Origin: Pollutimonas bauzanensis
Lineage (GTDB): Bacteria; Pseudomonadota; Gammaproteobacteria; Burkholderiales; Burkholderiaceae_B
DNA length: 64,000 bases
NCBI RefSeq assembly: GCF_900129885.1
Contig: NZ_FQXE01000001.1
Span: forward strand, 551,086-615,085
Reading direction: 5' to 3'
The notes beneath the pieces are model-generated. The model saw only the letters and a program-made list of their open reading frames with translations. It ran no database searches and had not been told where the DNA came from. Shown in pieces: positions 36,236-45,046 of the stretch (position 1 is the first letter of the stretch; every line of letters starts with the position of its first letter). The position numbers and the translations under genes are program-made.

Positions 36236-37648
36236 TCAAGGCAGGGGAATGATTTTCCCCGGGTTCAGGATATTGTGCGGATCAAAAGCCTTCTTCAGGC
36301 TGGCCATCAGGTCCAGCGCGTCGCGGCCGTGCTCGGCCAGCATGAATTCCATTTTGTGCAGGCCCACGCCATGTTCCCCGGTGCAGGTGCCGTCCATCTG
36401 AATGGCGCGCTCGACCAGCCTGTGGTTCAGCGCCTCGGACTCTTCCCATTCCTGCGGGTTGTCGGGGTCCAGCAGCATCAGCACGTGGAAATTGCCGTCG
36501 CCGACATGGCCCACGATGGTGTAGGGAAAGCTGGCCTGGTCCAGTTCGGCGGCGGTCTGGGACACGCATTCGGCCAGCCGTGAAATGGGCACGCACACGT
36601 CGGTGGTGCTGGAGCGGCAGCCCGGGCGCAACTGCAGGCCGGCGAAATAGGCGTTATGGCGCGCCGTCCACAGTCGGCTGCGATCCTCCGGCTGCTCGGC
36701 CCATTCGAAGTCCATGCCGCCGTTGTCGCGCGTGATGCCCTGCACGATCTCGGCCTGCTCTTTCACGCCCGCCGGGCTGCCATGGAATTCGAACAGCAGC
36801 AAAGGCGATTCCTTCAGGCTCAATTTGCTGTAGGCATTGGTGGCCTTTACGGCGGCGCTGTCCATGAATTCGACGCGGGCCACCGGCACCCCCATCTGGA
36901 TGACCTCGATCACGCTTTGCACCGCGGCATCGAGGGTGCCGAAGTTGCAGATGGCCGCCGAAATGGCTTCGGGCTGGGGGTACAGGCGTATGGTGACTTC
37001 GGTAATGATGCCCAGCGTGCCTTCGCTGCCCACGAAAATACGGGTCAGGTCGTAGCCGGCCGCGGATTTGCGGGCGCGGTTGGCGGTTTCGATGACGCGC
37101 CCATCGGCGGTCACGACCTTCAGCGACATGACGTTCTCGCGCATGGTGCCGTAACGCACGGCATTGGTGCCCGACGCCCGGGTGGCCGCCATGCCGCCCA
37201 GGCTGGCGTCAGCGCCGGGATCGATGGGAAAGAACAGGCCGGTATTGCGGATTTCTTCGTTGAGCTGCTTGCGGGTCACCCCCGCCTGCACCGTGGCGGT
37301 GAAGTCCTCGGCGTGGACCGACACCAGCTTGTTCATGCCCGACAGATCCAGGCTGATGCCGCCCTGGATGGCCAGCAAGTGCCCTTCCAGCGACGAGCCG
37401 ACGCCATAAGGGATCAGGGCCACCTTGTGCTGGTGGCAATGCCGCGCGACCCAGGCGACATCGTCCGTGCTCAGCGCGAACACCACGCCGTCGGGCAGCA
37501 TGGGCGGATATGGCGATTCATCGCGGCCATGATGCTCGCAAACCGCAAGGGCCGTCGAGAATCGGTCGCCGAAGCGTTGCTTGAGCGCGTCGAGAAAACC
37601 AGCCGGAATCGCGCGGCGCAGATTCTGGGCGAGAGCGGGGGCATTCAT
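36236..37648 (-). CDS. FAD-binding oxidase, D-lactate/2-hydroxyacid dehydrogenase type
   Basis: 470 residues, a relative of GlcD. FAD_binding_4 segments are LIPYGVGSSLEGHLLAIQGG, GMAATRASGTNAVRYGTMRE and FVGSEGTLGIITEVTIRLYP. The C-terminal cap carries VGHVGDGNFHVLMLLDPDN and DGTCTGEHGVGLHK. The SSLEGH-containing FAD loop and size match the D-lactate dehydrogenase (cytochrome) group (LDHD/DLD-like). It is 47 bp upstream of glcD on the same strand, so the four flavoprotein/Fe-S genes may be co-expressed, with this enzyme possibly using GlcF as electron acceptor (inference). Confidence 0.9.
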   Translation of the reverse strand: MNAPALAQNLRRAIPAGFLDALKQRFGDRFSTALAVCEHHGRDESPYPPMLPDGVVFALSTDDVAWVARHCHQHKVALIPYGVGSSLEGHLLAIQGGISLDLSGMNKLVSVHAEDFTATVQAGVTRKQLNEEIRNTGLFFPIDPGADASLGGMAATRASGTNAVRYGTMRENVMSLKVVTADGRVIETANRARKSAAGYDLTRIFVGSEGTLGIITEVTIRLYPQPEAISAAICNFGTLDAAVQSVIEVIQMGVPVARVEFMDSAAVKATNAYSKLSLKESPLLLFEFHGSPAGVKEQAEIVQGITRDNGGMDFEWAEQPEDRSRLWTARHNAYFAGLQLRPGCRSSTTDVCVPISRLAECVSQTAAELDQASFPYTIVGHVGDGNFHVLMLLDPDNPQEWEESEALNHRLVERAIQMDGTCTGEHGVGLHKMEFMLAEHGRDALDLMASLKKAFDPHNILNPGKIIPLP

Positions 37649-37701
37649 GCAATAACTCCTTATACCGGGTCGGTATGTTGACCGCTACGATACTACGACT
37701 T

Positions 37702-38796
37702 TTACGCCTGGCTGCCGATCAGGGCATTTGCCGATTGCGCGAGCAGCTGGCGGCGGTTTTTCACGGCCTGCGACAGGCGCTCGAGCACCTTGACCGAGGC
37801 TTCCCAATCGATGCAGCCGTCGGTGATGCTCTGCCCGTAAACCAGCGGCTGTCCGGGAACCAGGTCCTGGCGGCCGCCGACCAGGTGGCTTTCCACCATG
37901 ACGCCGAAGATGCGCTCGTCGCCGGCTTCCATTTGGGCTGCGACATCGTCGATCACCAGCGGCTGGTTGCGGTAATCCTTATTGCTGTTGGCATGGCTGG
38001 CGTCTATCATCAGGCGCGGCCGCAGGCCCGCCTTGCTGAGGGTCTGGCAGGCGGACTCGACGTTTTCGGCATCGTAGTTGGGCGCCTTGCCGCCGCGCAG
38101 AATGGCGTGGCAGTCATTGTTGCCGACGGTCGAAACGATGGCGGAATGGCCGCCCTTGGTGACGGAAAGGAAATGATGGGGCTGCGAAGCCGCCTTGATG
38201 GCGTCGATGGCGATCTTGACATTGCCGTCCGTGCCGTTCTTGAAGCCGACCGGGCAGGACAGCCCCGAGGCCAATTCCCTGTGCACCTGGCTTTCCGTCG
38301 TGCGCGCGCCGATGGCGCCCCAGGAAACCAGGTCGGCAATGTACTGGGGGGTGATCATGTCCAGGAATTCACAGCCCGCGGGCATGCCCAGTTCATTGAC
38401 GTCTATCAATAATTCGCGCGCCGTGCGCAAGCCCTGGTTGATATTGAAGCTGCCATCCAGGCCGGGATCATTGATCAGCCCTTTCCAGCCCACCGTCGTG
38501 CGCGGCTTCTCGAAGTAGACGCGCATAATGATTTCGAGTTCGCCCTTGAAGCGCTCGCGCTGCCCCAGCAGGCGCTGGGCGTATTCCAGCGCGCCCGCCG
38601 TGTTGTGGATGGAACAAGGCCCGATCACCACCGCGAGGCGGTCGTCCGAACCATGCAAAATATTGTGCAGCGCCTGGCGGGCGCCATAAACCGTTGCCGA
38701 GATGCCGGTGGTGCAGGGAAACTCGCGCATGACGTGAGCCGGCGGGCTGAGTTCCTTGATTTCCCGGATACGTAAATCATCAGTATTGTGCGACAC
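37702..38796 (-). CDS. aroG: 3-deoxy-7-phosphoheptulonate synthase (class I DAHP synthase)
   Basis: 364 residues with a GTG start preceded by CTGGAG at seven bases. Class I motifs: LAVVIGPCSIHNTAGALEYA (with the metal Cys), RVYFEKPRTTVGWKGLINDP and LMIDASHANSNKDYRNQP (metal His region). It condenses PEP and erythrose-4-phosphate in the first step of the aromatic pathway. The leader carries a Phe-rich peptide and a terminator hairpin, which suggests this is the phenylalanine-controlled isozyme; the symbol aroG rests on that inference, since aroF and aroH are similar in sequence. Confidence 0.93.
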   Translation of the reverse strand: MSHNTDDLRIREIKELSPPAHVMREFPCTTGISATVYGARQALHNILHGSDDRLAVVIGPCSIHNTAGALEYAQRLLGQRERFKGELEIIMRVYFEKPRTTVGWKGLINDPGLDGSFNINQGLRTARELLIDVNELGMPAGCEFLDMITPQYIADLVSWGAIGARTTESQVHRELASGLSCPVGFKNGTDGNVKIAIDAIKAASQPHHFLSVTKGGHSAIVSTVGNNDCHAILRGGKAPNYDAENVESACQTLSKAGLRPRLMIDASHANSNKDYRNQPLVIDDVAAQMEAGDERIFGVMVESHLVGGRQDLVPGQPLVYGQSITDGCIDWEASVKVLERLSQAVKNRRQLLAQSANALIGSQA

Positions 38797-38835
38797 AGCT
38801 TGACTCCAGAGTAATTTCAGCTTGGCAGGCGGTAC

Positions 38836-38869
38836 AAAAAAAGCCGCCTAGCGTCGCTGGCGGCTTTTT
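38836..38869 (-). terminator. Attenuator terminator in aroG leader
   Basis: Read leftward, AAAAAGCCGCC and GGCGGCTTTTTTT pair, with the stem extended by AGC/GCT in the loop region, then a T run. It lies 40 bp before the aroG start and just after a Phe-rich leader peptide. Upstream GGTGG and GGGAA can alternatively pair with CCGCC and TTCCC of the segment containing the terminator's left arm, a plausible antiterminator. Confidence 0.75.
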
Positions 38870-38886
38870 GGGAATTTGGTTCTTTT

Positions 38887-38973
38887 TTACTGCGTACAAC
38901 GCTTCCCTTCCTCCACCGGCGGCTTTGGAAAAATAAAAAAATAAAAGGAAGCGAAGAAAGGTACGCGAGACAT
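38887..38973 (-). CDS. Phenylalanine-rich leader peptide controlling aroG
   Basis: A 28-residue frame that begins MSRVPFFASFYFFIFP and ends at TAA (38887-38889). It has six Phe and one Tyr within residues 6-15, closely resembling the enterobacterial PheL leader ([15 protein letters not shown]). The stop is 18 bases before the terminator stem. Ribosome stalling at Phe codons when charged tRNA-Phe is scarce would favour the antiterminator; completion of the peptide would let the terminator form. A promoter-like TTGGCA-N17-TAGGAT at 38980-39008 would place the RNA start at or next to the ATG, so the leader may be translated from a nearly leaderless RNA. Confidence 0.75.
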   Translation of the reverse strand: MSRVPFFASFYFFIFPKPPVEEGKRCTQ

Positions 38974-38979
38974 GGACCA

Positions 38980-39008
38980 ATCCTAGCACAGAGTTCTTAT
39001 CCTGCCAA
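38980..39008 (-). promoter_or_regulatory. Candidate sigma-70 promoter of the aroG leader
   Basis: Read leftward: TTGGCA (39008-39003), a 17-bp spacer and TAGGAT (38985-38980). The spacing is ideal and the hexamers are one and two bases from consensus. The start point would fall at about 38973, the A of the leader peptide ATG. Confidence 0.5.
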
Positions 39009-39064
39009 TAAGAAATTGCCCAGAATGTTGCGGCACAGCATCCCATCTGTCGCGCCATATCGAT

Positions 39065-39094
39065 TTGAGTTGAAATGATTTTATAGTGTATGAT
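39065..39094 (+). promoter_or_regulatory. Candidate promoter of ehuBCDA
   Basis: TTGAGT (39065-39070), an 18-bp spacer and TATGAT (39089-39094), about 64 bp before the ehuB ATG, in an AT-rich stretch that contrasts with the GC-rich genes. No osmoregulatory operator was recognised. Confidence 0.45.
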
Positions 39095-39157
39095 TTTTGC
39101 AGATATCTTTCGTAAGCGAGTCCTCGTCATACCTCATCTTCAGAAAAGGACATGCAC

Positions 39158-40015
39158 ATGAACAAAATCCATAGCACCGCCCTGGGCGCCCTCGCAGCGG
39201 CCATGGTCCTGGGCCTGGCCAGCCAGGCCGGCGCGGCCAGCCTCAAGGAAATCAAGGATCGCGGCCACATACGCGTCGCCGTCGCCAATGAAATTCCCTA
39301 TGGCTACACGGACCTCGACGGCCAGGTCAAAGGCATAGGGCCGGATGTCGCCAGGCATGTGATGGAGCAGCTGGGCATCCCCGAGATCAAATGGGTGACC
39401 ACCAATTTCGGCTCGCTGATTCCCGGCCTGAGGGCGGATCGCTTCGACATGGTGGCGGCCGAAATGGCCATACTGCCGCAGCGCTGCAAAGAAGTGCTGT
39501 TTTCTGAACCCAATAGCTCATACGGCGAAGGGCTGCTGGTGGCCAAGGGCAACCCGGACAATCTCCACAGTTTCGAAGCCTTTGCCAAATCCGACAAGAA
39601 AATCGCCATCATGGCGGGCGCCGACCAGCTGGAAATGCTCCAGGCCCTGGGCGTGCCGGCCGACCGGATGGTGACCATCGCGACCAATGCGGACGCCATC
39701 TCGACCGTATCGACCGGCCGCGCCGCCGCCTATGCCGCAACCAGCCCCACAGTGGGCCAGCTGGCCAGCAAGACCGGCAAGGTGGAGGCCGCGCAGGACT
39801 TCACCGACCCGGTCATCGGTGGCCAGCCGGTGCGCAGCTGGGGCGCCTTCACGTTCACGCCGGAGTCCAAGGAATTGCGCGACGCCGTCAGCGCCGAATT
39901 GGCAAAGTACAAGAAAACCGAGGGCTGGGAAAAAACCATGGCCCAATACGGCTTCAGCCCGGAGGACGCCAAGGCATCCTTCAGCAAAACCAGCGCGCAG
40001 CTTTGCGCTGAATGA
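39158..40015 (+). CDS. ehuB: Ectoine/hydroxyectoine ABC transporter binding protein EhuB
   Basis: 285 residues with signal peptide ending ASQAGAA. SBP family 3 features: LKEIKDRGHIRVAVANEIPY, GQVKGIGPDVARHVMEQLGI and RCKEVLFSEPNSSYGEGLLV. The start is the second of two close ATGs because AAAGGA is seven bases before it. Assignment to EhuB rests on the sequence type and on the convergent ectABCD genes. It binds ectoine/hydroxyectoine in the periplasm for osmotic protection and possibly recapture of leaked solute. First gene of ehuBCDA. Confidence 0.88.
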   Translation: MNKIHSTALGALAAAMVLGLASQAGAASLKEIKDRGHIRVAVANEIPYGYTDLDGQVKGIGPDVARHVMEQLGIPEIKWVTTNFGSLIPGLRADRFDMVAAEMAILPQRCKEVLFSEPNSSYGEGLLVAKGNPDNLHSFEAFAKSDKKIAIMAGADQLEMLQALGVPADRMVTIATNADAISTVSTGRAAAYAATSPTVGQLASKTGKVEAAQDFTDPVIGGQPVRSWGAFTFTPESKELRDAVSAELAKYKKTEGWEKTMAQYGFSPEDAKASFSKTSAQLCAE

Positions 40016-40055
40016 GCGGTAAAGCCCTCTCCCACGAAACAGGACCATAGCGCCG

Positions 40056-40727
40056 ATGGAATGGATCAGTTACAGCAAACCGCTGCTGGAGGGCGCCTGG
40101 GTAACGATACAGCTGACCCTGTATTCCACCCTGCTCGGGGCGTTTTTCGCTTTCGCATTCGGCATAGGAAAATTGTCCGGCAACTGGCTGGCGAAAGCGA
40201 TCTCGGTCTTCTTCATTGAAGTGTTCCGCGGCACGTCTCTGCTGGTCCAGCTGTTCTGGCTGTATTTCGCCCTGCCGGTCGTGGGCCAGGCCATAGGCGT
40301 CGACCTGCGCCTGCCGCCCGTGGTTGCCGGCACCCTGGCGCTGGCGCTGAATATCGGCGCCTACGGGGCCGAGGTGGTGCGCGGGGCCATCCAGGCCGTG
40401 CCGCGTTCGCAGCACGAGGCCGCGAAGTCGCTGGACTTCACCCCCAGGCAGGTGCTGTGGCGCATCGCCCTGCCGCAAGCCATTCCCGAGATGATGCCCA
40501 GCTTCGGCAACCTTGCCGTGCAAAACCTCAAGGATACGGCGCTGGTTTCCTTGATCAGCCTGGGAGACCTCGCCTTTCGCGCCGAACAGATCCGCAATTT
40601 CACGCAAGACAGCACCACGGTCTATACCCTGCTGCTGTTCATGTACTTTGGCATGGCCCTGGTCCTGACCGCCATCATGAAGCTGCTGGAGCGCTCCATC
40701 GGGCGCTGGCGCGCGGGGAGGGCCTGA
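40056..40727 (+). CDS. ehuC: Ectoine/hydroxyectoine ABC transporter permease EhuC
   Basis: 223 residues with about five membrane helices. The PAAT permease pattern is [20 protein letters not shown] and [20 protein letters not shown], with the EAA coupling loop. Placed between ehuB and ehuD with a 2-bp gap to the next gene. It pairs with EhuD to form the import channel. Confidence 0.87.
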   Translation: MEWISYSKPLLEGAWVTIQLTLYSTLLGAFFAFAFGIGKLSGNWLAKAISVFFIEVFRGTSLLVQLFWLYFALPVVGQAIGVDLRLPPVVAGTLALALNIGAYGAEVVRGAIQAVPRSQHEAAKSLDFTPRQVLWRIALPQAIPEMMPSFGNLAVQNLKDTALVSLISLGDLAFRAEQIRNFTQDSTTVYTLLLFMYFGMALVLTAIMKLLERSIGRWRAGRA

Positions 40728-40729
40728 GC

Positions 40730-41422
40730 ATGCTATTCGGCATAGAGTGGGACACCACCAGCAACTGGCTGTTCGCCAGTTCCATCCTGCCCATTTTGCT
40801 GCGCGGCCTGGTGACCACCATCCAGGCGACCGTCGTGGGCTTCGCGGTCGCCGCCGTGCTGGGCCTGCTGCTGGCCGCGCTCAAATCGGCCCGGCTGCGG
40901 ATCATTTCCTGGCCCGCCCGGCTGATCACCGAATTCCTGCGCGATACGCCGCTGCTGATCCAGCTGTTTTTCCTGTACTACGTGCTGCCGGACTATGGCA
41001 TCGTGCTGCCGGCCTTCCTGACGGGCGCCCTGGCCCTGGGCGTGCAATACAGCGCCTATATGTCCGAGGTGTACCGGGCGGGCATCGAGTCCATCGCGCG
41101 CGGCCAGACCGAGGCGGCCCGCGCCCTGGACCTGTCGGCGCTGCGCACTTTCTTCATCATCATCGTGCCCCAGGCGATTCCGCGCATCATCCCGGCCCTG
41201 GGAAACTATCTGGTCTCGATCATGAAGGACGTGCCCGTGCTCTCGGTGGTGTCGGTCCTGGAAATGCTCAGCGTGGCCAAGATCATCGGCGACCGGACCT
41301 TCAATTACCTGATTCCGCTCTCTATGGTGGGCGGACTGTACCTGGTGCTCACCCTGTTCGCCTCGGCGGCCATACGGTACCTCGACACCCGCCTGCCCAA
41401 GCAAGGATTGCCCCTGAGATGA
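40730..41422 (+). CDS. ehuD: Ectoine/hydroxyectoine ABC transporter permease EhuD
   Basis: 230 residues beginning [20 protein letters not shown]. Motifs: [20 protein letters not shown] and [20 protein letters not shown]. The start at 40730 is two bases after the ehuC stop and is preceded by GGGGAGGGCCTGAGC; the longer open frame back to 40457 lies inside ehuC and is not used. The stop overlaps ehuA by 4 bp. Five helices expected. Confidence 0.87.
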   Translation: MLFGIEWDTTSNWLFASSILPILLRGLVTTIQATVVGFAVAAVLGLLLAALKSARLRIISWPARLITEFLRDTPLLIQLFFLYYVLPDYGIVLPAFLTGALALGVQYSAYMSEVYRAGIESIARGQTEAARALDLSALRTFFIIIVPQAIPRIIPALGNYLVSIMKDVPVLSVVSVLEMLSVAKIIGDRTFNYLIPLSMVGGLYLVLTLFASAAIRYLDTRLPKQGLPLR

Positions 41423-42195
41423 ATGAACCCATCATCAAATTCGACAAGGTCGTCAAGCGTTTTGGCGATGTCACCGTCCTGGACGCCCTCGATTTCGAGG
41501 TCGGCAAAGGCGAGAAAGTCACCATCATCGGTCCGTCCGGCTCCGGAAAATCGACCGTGCTGCGCATCCTGATGACGCTGGAGACCATCAACGAGGGCGT
41601 CATACACGTGGCGGGCAAGCCGCTATGGCACCAGTACAAGGATGACGCGCTGGTGCCGGCGAGCCAGGAACATCTGCGCGAGATGCGCAAGGAAATGGGG
41701 ATGGTGTTCCAGCAGTTCAATCTCTTTCCGCACATGACGGTGCGCCGCAATGTCACGGAAGCGCCCATCCATGTGCTGGGCTTGTCCAAGGAAAAGGCCA
41801 ACCAGCGCGCGGAAGAATACCTGGAGCTCGTCGGGCTATCGGACCAGGCCGACAAATTCCCCAGCAAGCTGTCGGGCGGCCAGCAGCAGCGCGTGGCCAT
41901 TGCCCGGGCGCTGGCCATGCGGCCCAATATCATGCTGTTCGACGAGCCCACATCCGCGCTCGACCCGGAATTGGTGGGCGAAGTGCTGACGGTGATCCAG
42001 CGTCTGGCCCAGGAGCACGACCTGACCATGCTGCTCGTCACGCACGAAATGCAGTTCGCCAAGCAGATCTCGGACAGGGTGTGTTTTTTCGACAAGGGGC
42101 GGATAGTCGAGGAAGGCCCGCCGGAACAGGTCTTTACCGAACCGCGCGAGGAACGCACCCAGGAATTCCTGAAGGCTTTCCTCAACCCGGCCTGA
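41419..42195 (+). CDS. ehuA: Ectoine/hydroxyectoine ABC transporter ATPase EhuA
   Basis: 258 residues. Walker A is [10 protein letters not shown]-loop [15 protein letters not shown], signature [17 protein letters not shown], Walker [15 protein letters not shown], switch VTHEMQF. A small insert after the Walker A domain ([20 protein letters not shown]) is shared by EhuA proteins. The ATG overlaps the ehuD stop (ATGA). It converges with ectD about 100 bp downstream. Confidence 0.88.
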   Translation: MNEPIIKFDKVVKRFGDVTVLDALDFEVGKGEKVTIIGPSGSGKSTVLRILMTLETINEGVIHVAGKPLWHQYKDDALVPASQEHLREMRKEMGMVFQQFNLFPHMTVRRNVTEAPIHVLGLSKEKANQRAEEYLELVGLSDQADKFPSKLSGGQQQRVAIARALAMRPNIMLFDEPTSALDPELVGEVLTVIQRLAQEHDLTMLLVTHEMQFAKQISDRVCFFDKGRIVEEGPPEQVFTEPREERTQEFLKAFLNPA

Positions 42196-42298
42196 GCGGG
42201 CGCATGGCCGCCGGATGCGGGGCCGGCGGCCCCCGCGCTGCGGCCGCCCGGAGGCTGCGGAACGCGCGACCGGCGCGCCGCCGCGGCCGGCGGCCAGG
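42196..42298. other. Convergent intergenic region between ehuA and ectD
   Basis: A 103-bp GC-rich stretch between the 3' ends of the uptake and synthesis operons. Several GC inverted repeats (for example GGCCGCCGG and CCGGCGGCC) could fold, but none has a T run, so no standard terminator is called. Confidence 0.4.
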
Positions 42299-43222
42299 CT
42301 AGCCCAGCGCCAGCGCGCTTTCCAGCGGAGCCAGCGGCTCAAAGCTGCCGCGCGCGGCGATATGCTCCGGCCGCGGCCGCAGGCCATACTTGGGCGGCGC
42401 CAGGGCGTTCTCCACGCTGTTGTAGACCATGAACACATTGGCTCGCGGCCATGGGGAGATATTGCCGTTCGAACCGTGCATGGTGTTGCAGTCGAAGAAC
42501 ACCACGGAACCCGGGCGCGCCGTCATGGCCTGGATGCCGCCCTGCTCGGCCAGCAGCTGCAGGCTCAAGGGGTCGGGCACGCCGTACTCCTGCTGCTTGA
42601 GCGAGCGCTTGTAGTGGTTGTCGGGCGTGCGGCCCTGGCAGGAAATGAAATGCTGGTGCGAGCCGGGCAGCAGCATCAAGGGGCCATTGCAGGCGTTGTT
42701 CTCGGTCAGCAGCACCGAGCAGCTCAGCGCCCGCATGCGCGGCATGCCGTCTTCGACATGCCAGGTTTCAAAGTCGGAATGCCAATAGAATTCCTTGCCT
42801 TTGAAGCCGGGCTTCATGTTGGCGCGGGACTGGTGCATATAGACTTCCGACCCCAGGATTTGCCGCGCCACATTGATCAGGCGCGGGTCGCGCGCCAGCT
42901 GCGCCAGCATATCGCTGAGCTGGTGCACCCTGAATATGGACCTCACCGCGTCGCTGCCCGGCTCGGTGATGGCTTCCTCCAGGCCCACGATGGATGGGTC
43001 GGCGCTCATGCGCCCGACTTCATCGAGCAGCGCCTTGACTTCCTGGTCGCTGAATACGTTCTCCAGCATCAGGAATCCATTGCGCTCATAGTCGGCCACC
43101 TGCCCGGGCGCCAGGGCGTCGGCGTACGCCGCGCCCTCGTACACGACCGGGTCCTGCCGCGCGATAATGGCGGAGGTCCGGTCCGTGCGTGAAACATACA
43201 AATCTTTCATCGCTGTATTCAT
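42299..43222 (-). CDS. ectD: Ectoine 5-hydroxylase
   Basis: 307 residues, the usual EctD length. The Fe(II) triad of the 2-oxoglutarate dioxygenase is complete: H148 and D150 in EFYWHSDFETWHVEDGMP (the EctD signature region) and H249 in FFDCNTMHGSNGN. It converts ectoine to 5-hydroxyectoine using O2 and 2-oxoglutarate in the cytoplasm. The start at 43222 has GGGAGC ahead of it; an upstream in-frame ATG seven codons earlier lies inside the ectC end. Last gene of the marR-ectABCD order. Confidence 0.95.
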   Translation of the reverse strand: MNTAMKDLYVSRTDRTSAIIARQDPVVYEGAAYADALAPGQVADYERNGFLMLENVFSDQEVKALLDEVGRMSADPSIVGLEEAITEPGSDAVRSIFRVHQLSDMLAQLARDPRLINVARQILGSEVYMHQSRANMKPGFKGKEFYWHSDFETWHVEDGMPRMRALSCSVLLTENNACNGPLMLLPGSHQHFISCQGRTPDNHYKRSLKQQEYGVPDPLSLQLLAEQGGIQAMTARPGSVVFFDCNTMHGSNGNISPWPRANVFMVYNSVENALAPPKYGLRPRPEHIAARGSFEPLAPLESALALG

Positions 43223-43239
43223 ATCGTGCTCCCTACAGT

Positions 43240-43635
43240 TCAAGCGGCAGTCGATTCCAGCGGATACACGCCTTTTTCATCGTGCACCTCGAAGCCGGTC
43301 AAAGGCGGATTGAAGACGCAGATCACGCGCAGAGGCTTCTTGCCGCCGCGCAGCCAGTGCTCATCGTTCTCATTGAGCGCATAGACGACCCCTGGCCCCA
43401 GCGCGTATTTCTTGCCGTCGGCGACGGTTTCGATTTCCCCGTCGCCCTCCACGCACCATACCGCTTCGAGGTGGTTCTGGTAGTGGATGTGGGTTTCGGT
43501 TCCGGGAAAAATCACGGTCTCGTGAAAAGAGAAGCCCATGCCGTCTTTTTCCAGCAATACCCGGCGGCTGAGCCAGGTGTCCGTCTTGACTTCGTGTTCA
43601 GTGCCGATTACTTCGTTGACATTCCTGACTATCAT
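43240..43635 (-). CDS. ectC: L-ectoine synthase
   Basis: 131 residues, a single cupin domain. The metal ligands described for EctC, Glu57, Tyr85 and His93, are present at exactly these positions (NHLEAVW, GVVYALN, NDEHWLR). It cyclises N-gamma-acetyl-diaminobutyrate to ectoine with loss of water. It overlaps ectB by 4 bp and ends 17 bp before ectD. Full length and apparently functional. Confidence 0.96.
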   Translation of the reverse strand: MIVRNVNEVIGTEHEVKTDTWLSRRVLLEKDGMGFSFHETVIFPGTETHIHYQNHLEAVWCVEGDGEIETVADGKKYALGPGVVYALNENDEHWLRGGKKPLRVICVFNPPLTGFEVHDEKGVYPLESTAA

Positions 43636-44942
43636 CGCGCCTGCCCTCCAAATTTCAATACATGGGCGCTCACGCCCTTGCCCGCCAATACCTCTCCAAC
43701 GCTGCGTTCGATGATTTCGAGCCCGCGCAGCAACAGGTCGTCCTCGATGGTCAGCGCCGGCAATACCTTGAGCACTTCATCGTTCGCGCCGGAAGTCTCT
43801 ATCACCACGCCGTGCTCGAAAGCCTTTTTCGCTATGCGGGCCGCGATGTCGTCGTCGCCAGGAGTGACCAGGCCCTGGATCAGGCCGCGGCCGCGCACGC
43901 TCATGCCGGCCATGGGGTAGCTGTGCACCAGGTTTTCCAGCCAGTCGCGCACCAGGCGCTCTTTGCGCCGGGTATCGTTGGCGAAGGCGCCGTCGCGCCA
44001 ATAGCTTTCCAAGGCCTGGGCGGCCGTGACGAAGGCCAGGTTATTGCCGCGGAAAGTGCCGCTGTGGGCGCCGGGCTTCCAGATGTCGAGCTCGGGCTTG
44101 ATCAGCACCAGCGACATGGGCAGGCCGAACCCCGACAGGGATTTGGACAGCGTGATGATGTCCGGCTGGATGCCAGCCGATTCGAAGCTGAAGAAACTGC
44201 CCGTGCGGCCGCAGCCCACCTGGATATCGTCCACGATGAGCAGCATATCGTGCTGCCGGCACAGTTTTTCCAGGTCCTTGAGCCAGCGCCACGTCGCGAC
44301 GTTCACGCCGCCTTCGCCCTGCACCGTTTCGACGATGACAGCGGCGGGATGATCAATGCCGCTGCTGGAATCATCCAGCATGCGTTCCAGATAGTCCATG
44401 GTATTCGCGTCGGGGCCGAAATAGCCGTCGAAGGGCATGAAGGAGGTATTGCCCAGGGCCACTCCCGCGGCATTGCGGAACTTGGAGTTGGCGGTGACCG
44501 CCAGCGACCCGCCGCTGACGCCGTGAAAGCCGTGGGTGAATGAAATGATGTTCTGCCGGCCTTTTACCTGGCGCGCCAGCTTGAGCGCGGCTTCGACCGC
44601 ATTGGTGCCGGTGGGTCCGGTGAATTGCAGGGTGTACTGCCACTTGCGCGGCTTGAACAATACCCGGTCCACGGTTTCGAGGAAATACTTCTTTGCGCTG
44701 GTGGCCATGTCCAGGCCGTGCACCAGGCCGTCGGTATCCAGGTATTCGATCAGCTTGCTTTTCAGGATGGGGTTATTGTGCCCGTAGTTCAGCGTCCCTG
44801 CGCCGCTGAAGAAATCAATGTATTCCTTGTTGTCTTCATCGATGAGTACGGAACCTCTGGCCTGCTTGAAAATGACAGGAAACGACCGGACGTAGCCCCG
44901 TACTTCCGACTCCATCCGGTCGAATATTTTTAAGTCCATCAT
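43632..44942 (-). CDS. ectB: Diaminobutyrate-2-oxoglutarate transaminase
   Basis: 436 residues, class III aminotransferase. The PLP lysine is K267 in IITLSKSLSGFGLPMSLVL and the pyridine-contacting Asp is D238/239 in LLIVDDIQVGCGRTG. It makes L-2,4-diaminobutyrate from aspartate semialdehyde with glutamate. AGGAG followed by an A-rich spacer precedes the start. No ectoine-specific aspartokinase gene follows, so the general aspartokinase must supply precursor. Overlaps ectC by 4 bp. Confidence 0.95.
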   Translation of the reverse strand: MMDLKIFDRMESEVRGYVRSFPVIFKQARGSVLIDEDNKEYIDFFSGAGTLNYGHNNPILKSKLIEYLDTDGLVHGLDMATSAKKYFLETVDRVLFKPRKWQYTLQFTGPTGTNAVEAALKLARQVKGRQNIISFTHGFHGVSGGSLAVTANSKFRNAAGVALGNTSFMPFDGYFGPDANTMDYLERMLDDSSSGIDHPAAVIVETVQGEGGVNVATWRWLKDLEKLCRQHDMLLIVDDIQVGCGRTGSFFSFESAGIQPDIITLSKSLSGFGLPMSLVLIKPELDIWKPGAHSGTFRGNNLAFVTAAQALESYWRDGAFANDTRRKERLVRDWLENLVHSYPMAGMSVRGRGLIQGLVTPGDDDIAARIAKKAFEHGVVIETSGANDEVLKVLPALTIEDDLLLRGLEIIERSVGEVLAGKGVSAHVLKFGGQAR

Positions 44943-45046
44943 TATTTTTTTCTCCTGGTTGCGAGGCGTCCTGTAGGAAAACCGGCAGCATGGATATGCC
45001 CCCTGGCGCCTCTGTTTAAAACTACCGGCCTGTGTCAGGGCGGCCG

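Noticed and set aside
42196-42298. Rho-independent terminator between ehuA and ectD
   Set aside because: GC-rich inverted repeats exist but no T run follows on either strand.
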